A DNA stretch of 64,000 nucleotides from G963663315 sp963668255 (GTDB lineage: Bacteria; Pseudomonadota; Gammaproteobacteria; Arenicellales; Poriferihabitantaceae). Below are positions 53,199 to 62,947 of this stretch, one piece after another. Under the pieces are notes generated by a model, which was not told the origin of the DNA, ran no database searches, and saw nothing but the letters and a program-made list of their open reading frames with translations. A program made the position numbers and the translations under genes. The stretch lies in contig OZ220708.1 of the NCBI GenBank assembly GCA_965116595.1, forward strand, positions 558,001 to 622,000. The letters run 5' to 3'. How positions within the stretch are numbered: position 1 is the stretch's first letter; each line of letters starts with the position of its first letter.

Positions 53199-53627
53199 TT
53201 AAATCAAACCCAGCTCAAGCCGGGCGGCTTCACTGATCAGATCGGGGGTCCATGGAGGATCCCAAACCAGTTCGACGGCGGCGCCGCTGATGCCTGGAAC
53301 GAGTTCAACAGACCTCTCCACCATACCCGGAAATGTGTGCGCCACGGGACAGCCCGGAGCAGTCAGCGTCATATCGACATGGACAAATGCGCCATGGAAA
53401 GAAACATCGTAAATCAAACCAAGATCGTAGATATTGACTGGAATTTCAGGGTCATAAACCGTTTTGAGCGCTTCAATCACCCTTGACCGCAATTCGTCTT
53501 CCGGCACATCCGATTCAACCGGCCCAGCCAGTGTTGACCTGGCCTGCGGGCCGTTGTTCTGATCGAATTCCTCCATGATCCTGGCCTTCTTCAACTCAAG
53601 CTCGGGATTAAAGTTAACTCGTTTCAT
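53199..53627 (-). CDS. sufT: SUF-associated DUF59 protein SufT
   Basis: 142 residues. DUF59/MIP18-like domain ALKTVYDPEIPVNIYDLGLIYD, LTAPGCPVA with the conserved Cys, and VWDPPWTPDLISE. Aids late maturation of Fe-S proteins. The N-terminal 40 residues are a charged extension. Overlaps sufD by ATGA. Confidence 0.92.
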   Translation of the reverse strand: MKRVNFNPELELKKARIMEEFDQNNGPQARSTLAGPVESDVPEDELRSRVIEALKTVYDPEIPVNIYDLGLIYDVSFHGAFVHVDMTLTAPGCPVAHTFPGMVERSVELVPGISGAAVELVWDPPWTPDLISEAARLELGLI

Positions 53628-54991
53628 CGTATTTTCTCATGTTCTCCCACCGGTTCCACATCCTCTGCATTGATCAGTTGCTGCCTCAAAACCGCTTCGA
53701 GATACTGACGAAGCGGCTCAATCTTCACTTCATTCAATACGTCATTGACAAATGCGTAGGTGAGCAGGGCGCGTGCTTCCTCTTCGCCGATACCCCGGGT
53801 GCGCAGATAGAACAGGGATTTCTCATCAATTTGACCGACAGTCACGCCATGCGAGCATTTTACATCGTCGGCGTAAATCTCCAACTGCGGTTTGGTATCG
53901 ACTTCTGCATCCCGGGATAGCAGGAGAGTATTGTTCGATTGCGCTGCATCGGTTTTTTGCGCACCTTCGTAAACCCTGACACGACCATGAAAAACCGTGC
54001 GCGCCCGCTGATCAAGAACACCTTTGTAAATTTCCCGGCTGCTGCAGTTTTCAGCGACATGGTTCATGACAGTATGGTTATCCACATGTTGTCTGCCGGT
54101 CAGACTGTATACACCGAGCATATCGCAATGGGCTTCGGGGCCATCCAGATTGACTTGAAGGTCATTGCGGACAAGCGCGCCTCCAAGCGTGATCGTGTGA
54201 CAACTGAATCGACTCTTCGGTGACTGCTTCACCCAGGTCCCGCAAACCTGGTAAGCCGCACTGGACTGGTTCTGAACAAGATAATAATCAAGCGAAGCTC
54301 CATCTTCAAGCACTACTTCTGTAACACTGTTGGATAAAGTATTGTTGGTGTTCCCGGATACATAGCGCTCGATGATCTGTCCATGGCTTTGTTGTCCGCA
54401 GACAATCAGATTCCGGGGCTGGGAAATTGATAGCTGTGCATGACTGTAGTGAATTATTTCAATCGGACAGGGGATTTTTTCATTCGCAGCAAAAGTGATG
54501 ATCACGCCATCCTTGTACATGGCATTATTCAAGTCGGTAAATCCATGGCCGTGATCTTGTATCACACTGCCCAGCAGGGATTCGACATAAGCCGGAGCCC
54601 GACTCAGCGCCGAGACTAAAGATTCAATTTTAAATTCATCGGATTCACTGACACTGGATATCGCCGGATTGAAAATCCCATCAACAAACACCAGTCTGTG
54701 GCTTTCCAGTCCATCAATTGCAAACGATGACAAATCGACTGTTCGATCTTCATCGCCCTGGTCAGCCTCGGCCAGAAAGCGCTTGCTGGTGATAGCCCGG
54801 ACTGATGTGTACTTCCAATCCTCATCCCTCAAGGTTGGGAATCCGACCCGCCCGAATCGCGCCAGGCTTTTTTTCCTTTGATCGTTTAACCAGTCAATGT
54901 TGCTTCCGGGCAGCCGGTCCTGCAACTGATTAAATTGATCAATATAGTCTTCGGCGCCGGGTGCGACCAGGGTATCAAGCTGCGATTGCAT
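53624..54991 (-). CDS. sufD: Fe-S cluster scaffold protein SufD
   Basis: 455 residues, beta-helix partner of SufB in the SufBC2D scaffold. DEDWKYTSVRAI, ILDQRARTVFHGRV-like segment KGVLDQRARTVFHGR, NNTLLLSRDAEVDTKPQLEIYADDVKCSHG with the conserved His, and ALLTYAFVNDVL. ATG 54991 (MQSQLDT) has GAAG six bases upstream and overlaps sufC by 17 bases; ATG 55009 is possible. The frame is open to 55135. Confidence 0.9.
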   Translation of the reverse strand: MQSQLDTLVAPGAEDYIDQFNQLQDRLPGSNIDWLNDQRKKSLARFGRVGFPTLRDEDWKYTSVRAITSKRFLAEADQGDEDRTVDLSSFAIDGLESHRLVFVDGIFNPAISSVSESDEFKIESLVSALSRAPAYVESLLGSVIQDHGHGFTDLNNAMYKDGVIITFAANEKIPCPIEIIHYSHAQLSISQPRNLIVCGQQSHGQIIERYVSGNTNNTLSNSVTEVVLEDGASLDYYLVQNQSSAAYQVCGTWVKQSPKSRFSCHTITLGGALVRNDLQVNLDGPEAHCDMLGVYSLTGRQHVDNHTVMNHVAENCSSREIYKGVLDQRARTVFHGRVRVYEGAQKTDAAQSNNTLLLSRDAEVDTKPQLEIYADDVKCSHGVTVGQIDEKSLFYLRTRGIGEEEARALLTYAFVNDVLNEVKIEPLRQYLEAVLRQQLINAEDVEPVGEHEKIR

Positions 54992-55733
54992 GTTCTTCAA
55001 TCCATCCATAGCCCTTTTCATCAAGTTCCAGAGCGAGCTGTTTATCCCCTGAACGGATAATTTTACCGCCGGCAAGTACATGGACAAAATCAGGAACGAT
55101 ATAATCCAGCAACCGCTGATAATGCGTGACCACAATCAACGAACGATGACTGCTGCGCAATGCGTTGACACCGGATGCGACAATCTTCAGTGCATCGATA
55201 TCAAGACCCGAATCTGTTTCATCAAGAATACACAGGCGAGGTTCCAGCAATGCCATTTGAAGCACTTCATTACGCTTCTTTTCTCCTCCGGAAAATCCTT
55301 CATTTACTGATCTATACAAAAATTCCTGTTTCATTCCTACCATTGCCGCCTTTTCCTTGATCAGCTTGAGAAATGCCACCGCATCCAGTTCTTCCTCTCC
55401 ACGATGTTTTCTTATGGCATTGATTGAAGTTTTCATCAGGTACAGATTTGACACACCGGGAATTTCCACGGGATACTGAAACGCCAGAAACACACCCTCC
55501 CGGGCGCGGATTTCCGGTTCCAGATCCAGTAGATCCTGATCCCGATATACAACCTCACCGGAAGTCACTTCAAAATTATTCCTGCCAGCCAACACGTTGG
55601 CCAGCGTACTTTTGCCCGAACCATTCGGACCCATGATGACATGCACCTCTCCGGCGCCCACCTGCAGATTAATTCCCTTGAGTATCGGCTTGCCATCCTC
55701 GGCAGCAGCGTTCAGATCTTTAATTTCCAGCAT
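54975..55733 (-). CDS. sufC: SUF ABC-type ATPase SufC
   Basis: 252 residues. MGPNGSGKSTLANVLAG (Walker A), FLAFQYPVEIPGV, signature EGFSGGEKKRNE, LCILDETDSGLDIDAL (Walker B), and VTHYQRLL. Drives conformational change of SufB-SufD. 78 bases after sufB. Confidence 0.95.
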   Translation of the reverse strand: MLEIKDLNAAAEDGKPILKGINLQVGAGEVHVIMGPNGSGKSTLANVLAGRNNFEVTSGEVVYRDQDLLDLEPEIRAREGVFLAFQYPVEIPGVSNLYLMKTSINAIRKHRGEEELDAVAFLKLIKEKAAMVGMKQEFLYRSVNEGFSGGEKKRNEVLQMALLEPRLCILDETDSGLDIDALKIVASGVNALRSSHRSLIVVTHYQRLLDYIVPDFVHVLAGGKIIRSGDKQLALELDEKGYGWIEEHAIAA

Positions 55734-55811
55734 TGGTTTGACTTTTTATGATAGTTGATCGGACAAATCGGCCTGACGGCGGGTGTGATTTGACCATAAA
55801 TCCGTTTGCCG

Positions 55812-57263
55812 TTAACCGACGGCCCCTTCGAGGCTGATACCCAGCAGTTTTTGTGCTTCCACTGCAAACTCCATCGGCAGTTCCCTGAATACCTCCTTGC
55901 AAAACCCGTTGACAATCATTGAGACAGCATCTTCTTCCGACACTCCCCGCTGACGGCAATAGAACAACTGATCTTCACCGATTCGCGAAGTCGTTGCTTC
56001 ATGTTCCACCACTGCGGTAGGATTTTTGACTTCTATATAGGGAAAAGTATGCGCACCGCATCGATCCCCCATTAACAGGGAATCGCACTGCGAGTAGTTT
56101 CGGGCATTCTCGGATGTTTTCAGCACTTTCACCAGACCCCGATATGAATTTTGACCCTGGCCGGCCGAAATACCCTTCGATATAATGGTGCTGCTGGTGT
56201 TTTTCCCGATGTGTACCATTTTTGTGCCGGTATCCGCCTGTTGATAATTGTTGGTCAGAGCCACTGAATAGAACTCGCCAATAGAATTATCACCCTCCAG
56301 CAATACACTTGGATACTTCCAGGTGATGGCGGACCCGGTCTCGACCTGGGTCCAGGAAATTTTTGAATTCTCTCCTCGACAGGCTCCGCGCTTGGTTACA
56401 AAATTATAAATCCCACCCTTGCCATCCTGATCCCCAGGATACCAGTTCTGCACTGTCGAATATTTTATTTCCGCCCCTTTCATGGCAACCAGTTCAACCA
56501 CAGCGGCATGAAGCTGATTTTCATCCCGCTGAGGCGCGGTACATCCCTCAAGATAACTGACATAGCTGTCTTCATCCGCAATAATCAGGGTTCTTTCAAA
56601 TTGACCCGTATTCATCGCATTGATGCGAAAATAGGTGGACAACTCCATTGGGCAGCGTACACCTTTTGGAACATAGACAAATGAACCTTCGCTGAATACG
56701 GCGGAATTCAAGGCCGCATAATAGTTATCGCCAGCAGGCACCACAGTGCCGAAATACTGCCTGACCAGGTCGGGATAGTCCCGGAGCGCTTCAGATAACG
56801 GGCAAAAGATGACACCCGCTTCAGATAATGTCTGTTTGAAGGTCGTGACCACAGAAACGCTGTCGAACACTGCATCGACTGCAACTTTTACTCCGGCCAG
56901 GGCTTTTTGCTCATCTATCGGAATTCCGAGTTTCTCATAAGTCTCCAGCAACTTGGGATCAACCTCATCCAGACTATCCAGAAGCTCCTTTTGTTTTGGT
57001 TCAGAGAAATAGCTGATCTGCTGGAAGTCAATCTGAGGATAGTGAACATGTGGCCACTTCGGTTCTTCCATTTCCAGCCAGCGACGATAGGCTTGCAGTC
57101 TCCACTCCAGCAAAAAGTCCGGTTCTTCCTTTTTGGCTGAGATGATACGAATGACATCTTCGTTCAAACCGGGGGGCAACGTGTCGGTTTCGATTTCGGT
57201 GACGAAACCTTCTACGTATTCCCGTTGAACGAGCGTCGTCAGATCTTTTTCCATTCTGGACAT
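55812..57263 (-). CDS. sufB: Fe-S cluster scaffold protein SufB
   Basis: 483 residues. YVPKGVRCPMELSTYFRIN, YLEGCTAPQRDENQLHAA, NWYPGDQDGKGGIYNFVTKRG (family blocks) and SQCDSLLMGDRCGAHTFPY, whose first Cys is the cluster-building residue. ATG 57263 directly follows iscR; ATG 57254 is an alternative. Confidence 0.96.
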   Translation of the reverse strand: MSRMEKDLTTLVQREYVEGFVTEIETDTLPPGLNEDVIRIISAKKEEPDFLLEWRLQAYRRWLEMEEPKWPHVHYPQIDFQQISYFSEPKQKELLDSLDEVDPKLLETYEKLGIPIDEQKALAGVKVAVDAVFDSVSVVTTFKQTLSEAGVIFCPLSEALRDYPDLVRQYFGTVVPAGDNYYAALNSAVFSEGSFVYVPKGVRCPMELSTYFRINAMNTGQFERTLIIADEDSYVSYLEGCTAPQRDENQLHAAVVELVAMKGAEIKYSTVQNWYPGDQDGKGGIYNFVTKRGACRGENSKISWTQVETGSAITWKYPSVLLEGDNSIGEFYSVALTNNYQQADTGTKMVHIGKNTSSTIISKGISAGQGQNSYRGLVKVLKTSENARNYSQCDSLLMGDRCGAHTFPYIEVKNPTAVVEHEATTSRIGEDQLFYCRQRGVSEEDAVSMIVNGFCKEVFRELPMEFAVEAQKLLGISLEGAVG

Positions 57264-57265
57264 TA

Positions 57266-57748
57266 TCAGTTGACTTCGTTGTATTGTTTTCCCAGTAATG
57301 GCGAATCAACAAACTGCCGATTACCCAGACTACCGGGGTGATTGATTCCACTCTGGCGCATAAGTTGCCCCAGTTTGACACTGGACAGAAATCCATATAA
57401 TTGTTCGCTCAACTCGTCCCACAACCCATGGGTCAAACATCGCTCGCCGTCCTTGCAATCCTGCTTGCCCTCACATTCTGTAATGTCCAGTACTTCATCC
57501 ACGGAAAGCACTATTTCCGCAATATTGATTTCATCCACATTCTTCGCCAGCACATACCCCCCGCCAGGGCCTCGGGACCCGGTCACCAGTGAAGACTTTC
57601 GCAACTTGGAAAACAACTGCTCAAGGTAGGATAGAGAGATTCCCTGATTATCTGATATACTTTTGAGCGTGACGGGTCCTCTGCCCTGATTGACCGAGAG
57701 ATCAACCATCGCAGTAACCGCGTATCTTCCTTTTGTAGTAAGGCGCAT
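57266..57748 (-). CDS. iscR: Rrf2-family Fe-S regulator IscR
   Basis: 160 residues. Winged-helix DNA-binding N-terminus MRLTTKGRYAVTAMVDL ... ISLSYLEQLFSKLRKSSLV with GPGGGYVLAK wing. Cluster-binding cysteines CEGKQDCKDGERC have the IscR spacing, so it can bind 2Fe-2S and act on type 1 sites. First gene of the SUF operon. A matching operator lies 55 bases upstream. Confidence 0.93.
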   Translation of the reverse strand: MRLTTKGRYAVTAMVDLSVNQGRGPVTLKSISDNQGISLSYLEQLFSKLRKSSLVTGSRGPGGGYVLAKNVDEINIAEIVLSVDEVLDITECEGKQDCKDGERCLTHGLWDELSEQLYGFLSSVKLGQLMRQSGINHPGSLGNRQFVDSPLLGKQYNEVN

Positions 57749-57802
57749 CGTGACAGATATCGTTATTGGTCAGTAAGGCTGATTGATTGTTGTTAATGTG
57801 TA

Positions 57803-57827
57803 ATAACCAACTATTTTACTGGGTTAT
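57803..57827. promoter_or_regulatory. type 1 IscR operator
   Basis: The 25-base dyad ATAACCAACTA-TTT-TACTGGGTTAT agrees with the type 1 IscR consensus (ATASYYGACTR then WWWYAGTCRRSTAT) at 20 of 25 positions by my count. It covers the -10 box of the iscR promoter, the position expected for autorepression by holo-IscR. Confidence 0.7.
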
Positions 57828-57841
57828 TATTAAAAACACAA
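57813..57841 (-). promoter_or_regulatory. iscR-suf operon promoter
   Basis: On the minus strand TTGTGT (57841-57836) and TAAAAT (57818-57813) are 17 bases apart. The -10 lies inside the IscR dyad. Expected start near 57806, giving a leader of about 58 bases before iscR. Confidence 0.55.
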
Positions 57842-57874
57842 TATTCGGACAATTCCTTCTATGGATTTCAACCT

Positions 57875-58483
57875 GTGAAGATCGCCAAAATCGGGTTGAC
57901 CGGTGGTATGGGCAGCGGTAAATCGACGGTAGCCGGAATATTCAGAAGGATCGGAATCCAGACGATTGACGCAGATCAAATCGCCCATGAACTGACCCGG
58001 CCGGGATTCCAGGAATTTGACCGGATTATCGAAATTTTTGGTGAAGCGATTCTCGACCTCTCTGGAAATATCGATCGTGCCCGCCTTGGACGGATTGTCT
58101 TTTCTGATTCACAAAAACGCAGTATGCTTGAATCTATTTTGCATCCGCCTGTCAGGGATAGAATGCACAGGCAAATCAAACCATCCGGATACCTTTATTG
58201 TATTCTCGAAATCCCGTTACTCATCGAAACAGGTCAATACAAGGATATGGACAGGGTAATCACAGTAACCTGCACACGCGAAACAAAAATAGAACGTCTG
58301 CACATCGACAGAGGGATGAATGTCACAACAATTGACCGGATACTGTCGACCCAGGTCGATGATCAGACCAGAATTCAATGTGCGGACGAAGTCATTAATA
58401 ATGATGGCACACTTGTCGAACTCGAAAATCAGGTGCATTGCCTGCACAAAAAATATACTGACCTGTATGAAGGGATGGCGTAG
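57875..58483 (+). CDS. coaE: dephospho-CoA kinase
   Basis: 202 residues. Last step of CoA synthesis. LTGGMGSGKSTVAG (P-loop), DADQIAHELTRPG, HPPVRDRM, and LEIPLLIETG. GTG 57875 is the only start near the P-loop; the ATG at 57861 is in another frame. Divergent from iscR. Convergent with mutT. Confidence 0.94.
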   Translation: MKIAKIGLTGGMGSGKSTVAGIFRRIGIQTIDADQIAHELTRPGFQEFDRIIEIFGEAILDLSGNIDRARLGRIVFSDSQKRSMLESILHPPVRDRMHRQIKPSGYLYCILEIPLLIETGQYKDMDRVITVTCTRETKIERLHIDRGMNVTTIDRILSTQVDDQTRIQCADEVINNDGTLVELENQVHCLHKKYTDLYEGMA

Positions 58484-58518
58484 GGCAGTTCTGAAGCGCC
58501 TGCCCGTGGATTCCCGCT

Positions 58519-58929
58519 TCAACGGGGTTGACGATTCAATGCCGACAATATTGGATGTACCGCTCCCAACACATCCATTTTCCGGATTCCATCGGTATTT
58601 TTCCACTCGATATTCTGCCCCTCCCTGCCCTCCACCCTGCCCTGATAATCATTGACCAGATAAACATGAAGTAATACATTGGCATGCTGATAATCGTGAC
58701 AGTGCTGCAGTAGCAGGGAAAGGTCGGACACTGCAATACCAAGTTCTTCCTCGAGTTCACGAATCAACGCTGTTTCCGCTGATTCGCCGTGTTCCATTTT
58801 TCCGCCCGGAAATTCCCACTGTCCGGCACATGGCCTGTCGGGCAGGCGCTGCTGAATCAGGTATTCACCGGCCGCATTCTGCACAACGCCAACAGCGACA
58901 TTCAGTCGGTCAGGATCGGTAATCGGCAT
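58519..58929 (-). CDS. mutT: 8-oxo-dGTP diphosphatase MutT
   Basis: 136 residues. Full Nudix box GGKMEHGESAETALIRELEEELGI spread over residues 42-65 with all Glu ligands. VAVGVVQNAAGEYLIQQRLPDRPCAGQWEFPGGK is the MutT-type lead-in. Removes oxidised dGTP. Overlaps the argJ end by 20 bases, implying coupling. Confidence 0.9.
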   Translation of the reverse strand: MPITDPDRLNVAVGVVQNAAGEYLIQQRLPDRPCAGQWEFPGGKMEHGESAETALIRELEEELGIAVSDLSLLLQHCHDYQHANVLLHVYLVNDYQGRVEGREGQNIEWKNTDGIRKMDVLGAVHPILSALNRQPR

Positions 58930-60133
58930 TGATGGTGATATAGCCGTGGGTCAAATCACAGGTCCAGACCGAAGACTCGCCCGCGCCGATGCCGATATCG
59001 ACATCTATCTGAATGGACTGTCCTTTCAGATGCGCTGTAACCCTGTCTTCGTCATAACCATCAACCACATGACCATTTCGGGCAATTGCAACATTACCCA
59101 TGCTGATACCAAGCTTGCCCCGGTCCACCGGTACTCCTGCTTTACCCACCGCCATCACAATTCGCCCCCAATTCGCGTCTTCACCGGCAATCGCCGTCTT
59201 TACCAGCGGTGAGTTCGCGATTGATTTACCGATTACCCTGGCGGCAGAGTCATTCCCGGCCCCCGTTACCTTGATCTCGATCAGTTTGGTAGCGCCTTCC
59301 CCGTCACGCACAACCTGCTTTGCAAGATCCAGCGCCAATGACTGCAAATCCCGTTTGAAATTACCCAGTGAAGCATCATCAATGCCCGATGGCGGAATAT
59401 TGCCTGCTTTTCCGGTTGCAAACAATAAACAGGTATCACTGGTCGAAGTATCACTATCCACAGTGATTGCGTTGAAGGAATTATGATTTGCGTCTTCCAG
59501 CAATGTTTGCAGAATGTTGGCAGGGATATCTGCATCGGTAAAAATAAAAGCCAGCATGGTCGCCATGTCGGGCTCAATCATACCCGAGCCTTTGGCAATG
59601 CCGTTGATTCGCACCTCGGTATCACCAATATTGCTTCTGACACCCGCGCCCTTGGCAAACGTATCAGTCGTCATTATGGCACGGGCCGCATCCTCGAAGC
59701 GGGCATGCGTGTTGCGGCAAAGTTCAAAAAGGGCGTTTTCAATCCTGTGAATCGGCAAAGGCTCTCCAATTACACCCGTGGAAGCGATAAAAATTTCCTC
59801 AGGCTTGCAGCCCAGTGAACCCGCTACCGCTTCACAGATCAACTGACAATGCCGGTTACCCAATCGACCGGTGAAGGTATTTGCATTTCCCGAATTAACG
59901 ATCAATCCGCTTGCAAAGCCCCCCGTCAAATGCTCACGGCATATCAATACCGGTGCGCTGGCGGTCATCGATTGGGTCAGTACCCCGGCAACAGTCGTAT
60001 TGGAATCAAAACGCGCCAGCATCAGATCATCTCTACCCGGATACTTTATGCCTGCCGCCGCGACAGAGAGTCTAACCCCTGATATAGCTTCAAGATCAGG
60101 GAATCGGGCCGGTGCAAGAGGGGAAGTATCCAT
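58910..60133 (-). CDS. argJ: bifunctional ornithine acetyltransferase/N-acetylglutamate synthase
   Basis: 407 residues. Recycles acetyl groups in arginine synthesis. The self-cleavage site is present: GIAKGSGMIEPDMATMLAF, splitting before the nucleophilic Thr. VNSGNANTFTG and GEDANWGRIVMAVGKAG are family blocks. Start taken as ATG 60133 (MDTSPLAP), 11 bases after secA; ATG 60163 would overlap secA. Confidence 0.93.
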   Translation of the reverse strand: MDTSPLAPARFPDLEAISGVRLSVAAAGIKYPGRDDLMLARFDSNTTVAGVLTQSMTASAPVLICREHLTGGFASGLIVNSGNANTFTGRLGNRHCQLICEAVAGSLGCKPEEIFIASTGVIGEPLPIHRIENALFELCRNTHARFEDAARAIMTTDTFAKGAGVRSNIGDTEVRINGIAKGSGMIEPDMATMLAFIFTDADIPANILQTLLEDANHNSFNAITVDSDTSTSDTCLLFATGKAGNIPPSGIDDASLGNFKRDLQSLALDLAKQVVRDGEGATKLIEIKVTGAGNDSAARVIGKSIANSPLVKTAIAGEDANWGRIVMAVGKAGVPVDRGKLGISMGNVAIARNGHVVDGYDEDRVTAHLKGQSIQIDVDIGIGAGESSVWTCDLTHGYITINADYRS

Positions 60134-60144
60134 CTGGGGGCCGG

Positions 60145-62877
60145 TTAAATCCTGCCATGGCATTGTTTGTACTTTTTGCCTGAACCGCAGGGGCATGGCT
60201 CGTTTCTCCCTACTTTCCTGTTCACCCTGACATAAGGTCGGTCGGTCGGAAGGTCACGGGGTTGGCCTTGTGCTTCTGGAGATTGGGCGCGGTTCTGCAC
60301 AGGCAGGTCGGCTCCTGCCTGCTCGTGAATATAGCTGATGGATTTTTCCTGATTCTGTTGCTGGCGGAGTTGATTCTCCATTTCAATCATTTCTTCCTGG
60401 GACGGCACATGGACCTTTGCCAAAATACAGTTCACATCAAATTTGATCGACTCCAGCAATGCATTGAACATTTGAAACGCTTCACGCTTGTATTCCTGTT
60501 TAGGGTTTTTCTGTGCATAGCCTCGAAGCCCAATACCCTGCCTGAGATAATCCATATTCGCCAAATGCTCTTTCCATTGCTCATCCAGCACTTTCAGCAT
60601 CACCTGTTTCTCGAAATGTCGCATATTTCCACTGCCGACCCTGTCTTCCTTGGATTGAACCATATCGACAATGGATTGAAGAATCTTCCCGCGCAATGGT
60701 TCTTCGTGGAGACCATTATCCTCATTCAGCCACTTCTGCACTTCGAGTTCCAATCCAAAATCCGACAGAATATCCTTTTCCAGTGATTCAATATTCCACT
60801 GCTCCTCAAGGGTCTGTGGCGGAATACTTCGATTAATCACCTCGTTCACTACCTCTTCGCGAGAATAAGAGATGTAATCTGAAATATCTTCAGTTTCCAT
60901 CAGTTCATTTCGTTGATCGTAAATTATTTTGCGCTGTTCATTGGCAACATCGTCATATTCCAGCAACTGCTTACGCATGTCAAAGTTATGACCTTCAACT
61001 TTTTTCTGGGCATTCTCGATGGCGCGACTCACCCACGGATGCTCGATCGCCTCACCTTCATCCATTCCCAGCTTCTCCATCAACCCGGCAATCTTCTGAG
61101 AACCGAATATTCTCATCAGATTATCTTCCAAAGACAGAAAAAACCGGCTTGAACCCGGATCACCCTGTCGTCCACATCGTCCCCGCAGTTGGTTATCCAC
61201 TCGCCGGGACTCGTTACGTTCAGTACCAAGTACATGCAACCCGCCTGCTTCAATAACCTGTTGATGGCGCTCCTTCCATTGCGCACGGGCTGAATTTTTT
61301 TCGGAATCAGTTTCCAGCTTGCCCAGTTCCATCTCCAGATTACCCCCAAGGACAATATCCGTACCTCGACCCGCCATGTTGGTAGCGATGGTGATCGTGC
61401 CCGGTCGACCTGCCTCCGCGATAATTTCTGCTTCTTTTCCATGATGTTTGGCATTCAGAACCTGATGAACTATTTTCTTCCCGGTCAGAATTTCTCCGAG
61501 ATGTTCAGAAGATTCGATTGATGCCGTACCAACCAGGACGGGTTGATTTTTAGCGCGGCATATTTCAATCTCCCTGCAAATGGCAACATATTTCTCTTCC
61601 AGAGTTCGATAAACCAGGTCCGGAAAATCTTCCCTGCACATCTCCTCGTTGGTCGGAATAATCACGACCTCCAGGCCATATATCTGCATAAACTCGGGGG
61701 CTTCGGTATCTGCTGTTCCAGTCATTCCGGACAACTTGTCGTACAGGCGAAAATAATTCTGGAAAGTGATCGAAGCCAGGGTCTGGTTTTCCTGTTGTAT
61801 TGTCACACCCTCTTTCGCTTCCACGGCCTGATGCAAACCCTCGGACCAACGTCTGCCCGGCATCATCCGGCCAGTAAACTCATCAATTATCACGATAGCG
61901 TTGTCCCGGACAATGTAATCCACATCCCTGGTGAACAGATTATGCGCCCGCAGCGCTGCATGCAGATGATGCAACAGACCAATATTGCCGACTTCATAGA
62001 GGCTGCTGCCCTGTTCGAGCAATCCCGCTTCTATCAACAGGGACTCTGATCGCTCATGCCCGTCTTCAGTCAATGCAATCTGTCTGGACTTTTCATCGAC
62101 GCTGAAATCTCCAGGTCCTTCCGGGTCCTTTTGGCGAGTCAGAGCGGGAATCACAGTGTCAATTTTCGAATATAAATCCGTACTCTCTTCCGCAGGACCG
62201 GAAATTATCAAGGGGGTTCGCGCCTCATCGATCAGAATCGAATCCACTTCATCCACAACCGCAAAACCCAACCCTTGCTGATAACGGTCTTCTCCGGAGA
62301 ACGCCATGTTGTCCCGAAGATAGTCAAATCCAAATTCGTTGTTGGTCCCGTAGACAATATCGCACTGATAGGCATTTTTCTTATCTTCCCGGCTCTGTCC
62401 GGAAAGAATCACGCCAACAGTAAGCCCCAGAAAAGAATATATCTTCCCCATCCATTCAGCATCACGTTGCGCCAGATAACTGTTCACTGTAACCACATGC
62501 ACAGGTGAGCCACAAACTACATTCAGATAAGCAGGAAGTGTTGAAACCAGGGTTTTGCCTTCGCCGGTTTTCATTTCCGCAATCTTGCCTTCGTTCAAGA
62601 CCATGCCGCCCACCAGTTGCACGTCAAAATGGCGCAATCCAAGGGTACGGACTGAAACCTCACGAATCACAGCAAAAGTTTCCACCAGCAAGTCATCCAT
62701 ACTGGCGCCATCAGCCGAACGCTTGCGAAATTCCGCAGTCTTACCCGCGAGTTCAGTATCGCTCAATTGCTGTAATGATTCTTCCATGGCATTGATCTGC
62801 ATGACCGTTTTCCCCAGACTTTTAAGCAGGCGCTGGTTACGGTCTCCAAAAACTTTTTTCAATACACTTTGCAGCAT
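60145..62877 (-). CDS. secA: preprotein translocase ATPase SecA
   Basis: 910 residues. MKTGEGKTLVSTLPAYLN (Walker A), VDEVDSILIDEARTPLIISG, TNMAGRGTDIVLGG, RCGRQGDPGSSRF. The C-terminal Zn motif CPCGSGKKYKQCHG, which contacts SecB, is intact. Family full length. Divergent from dciA; no secM is seen. Confidence 0.97.
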   Translation of the reverse strand: MLQSVLKKVFGDRNQRLLKSLGKTVMQINAMEESLQQLSDTELAGKTAEFRKRSADGASMDDLLVETFAVIREVSVRTLGLRHFDVQLVGGMVLNEGKIAEMKTGEGKTLVSTLPAYLNVVCGSPVHVVTVNSYLAQRDAEWMGKIYSFLGLTVGVILSGQSREDKKNAYQCDIVYGTNNEFGFDYLRDNMAFSGEDRYQQGLGFAVVDEVDSILIDEARTPLIISGPAEESTDLYSKIDTVIPALTRQKDPEGPGDFSVDEKSRQIALTEDGHERSESLLIEAGLLEQGSSLYEVGNIGLLHHLHAALRAHNLFTRDVDYIVRDNAIVIIDEFTGRMMPGRRWSEGLHQAVEAKEGVTIQQENQTLASITFQNYFRLYDKLSGMTGTADTEAPEFMQIYGLEVVIIPTNEEMCREDFPDLVYRTLEEKYVAICREIEICRAKNQPVLVGTASIESSEHLGEILTGKKIVHQVLNAKHHGKEAEIIAEAGRPGTITIATNMAGRGTDIVLGGNLEMELGKLETDSEKNSARAQWKERHQQVIEAGGLHVLGTERNESRRVDNQLRGRCGRQGDPGSSRFFLSLEDNLMRIFGSQKIAGLMEKLGMDEGEAIEHPWVSRAIENAQKKVEGHNFDMRKQLLEYDDVANEQRKIIYDQRNELMETEDISDYISYSREEVVNEVINRSIPPQTLEEQWNIESLEKDILSDFGLELEVQKWLNEDNGLHEEPLRGKILQSIVDMVQSKEDRVGSGNMRHFEKQVMLKVLDEQWKEHLANMDYLRQGIGLRGYAQKNPKQEYKREAFQMFNALLESIKFDVNCILAKVHVPSQEEMIEMENQLRQQQNQEKSISYIHEQAGADLPVQNRAQSPEAQGQPRDLPTDRPYVRVNRKVGRNEPCPCGSGKKYKQCHGRI

Positions 62878-62947
62878 ATAAATAGTACTATTATTGGTTG
62901 CGGCAGAATTATGCCAGATATTATCCAGATAAGATCAAATTCAGGTA

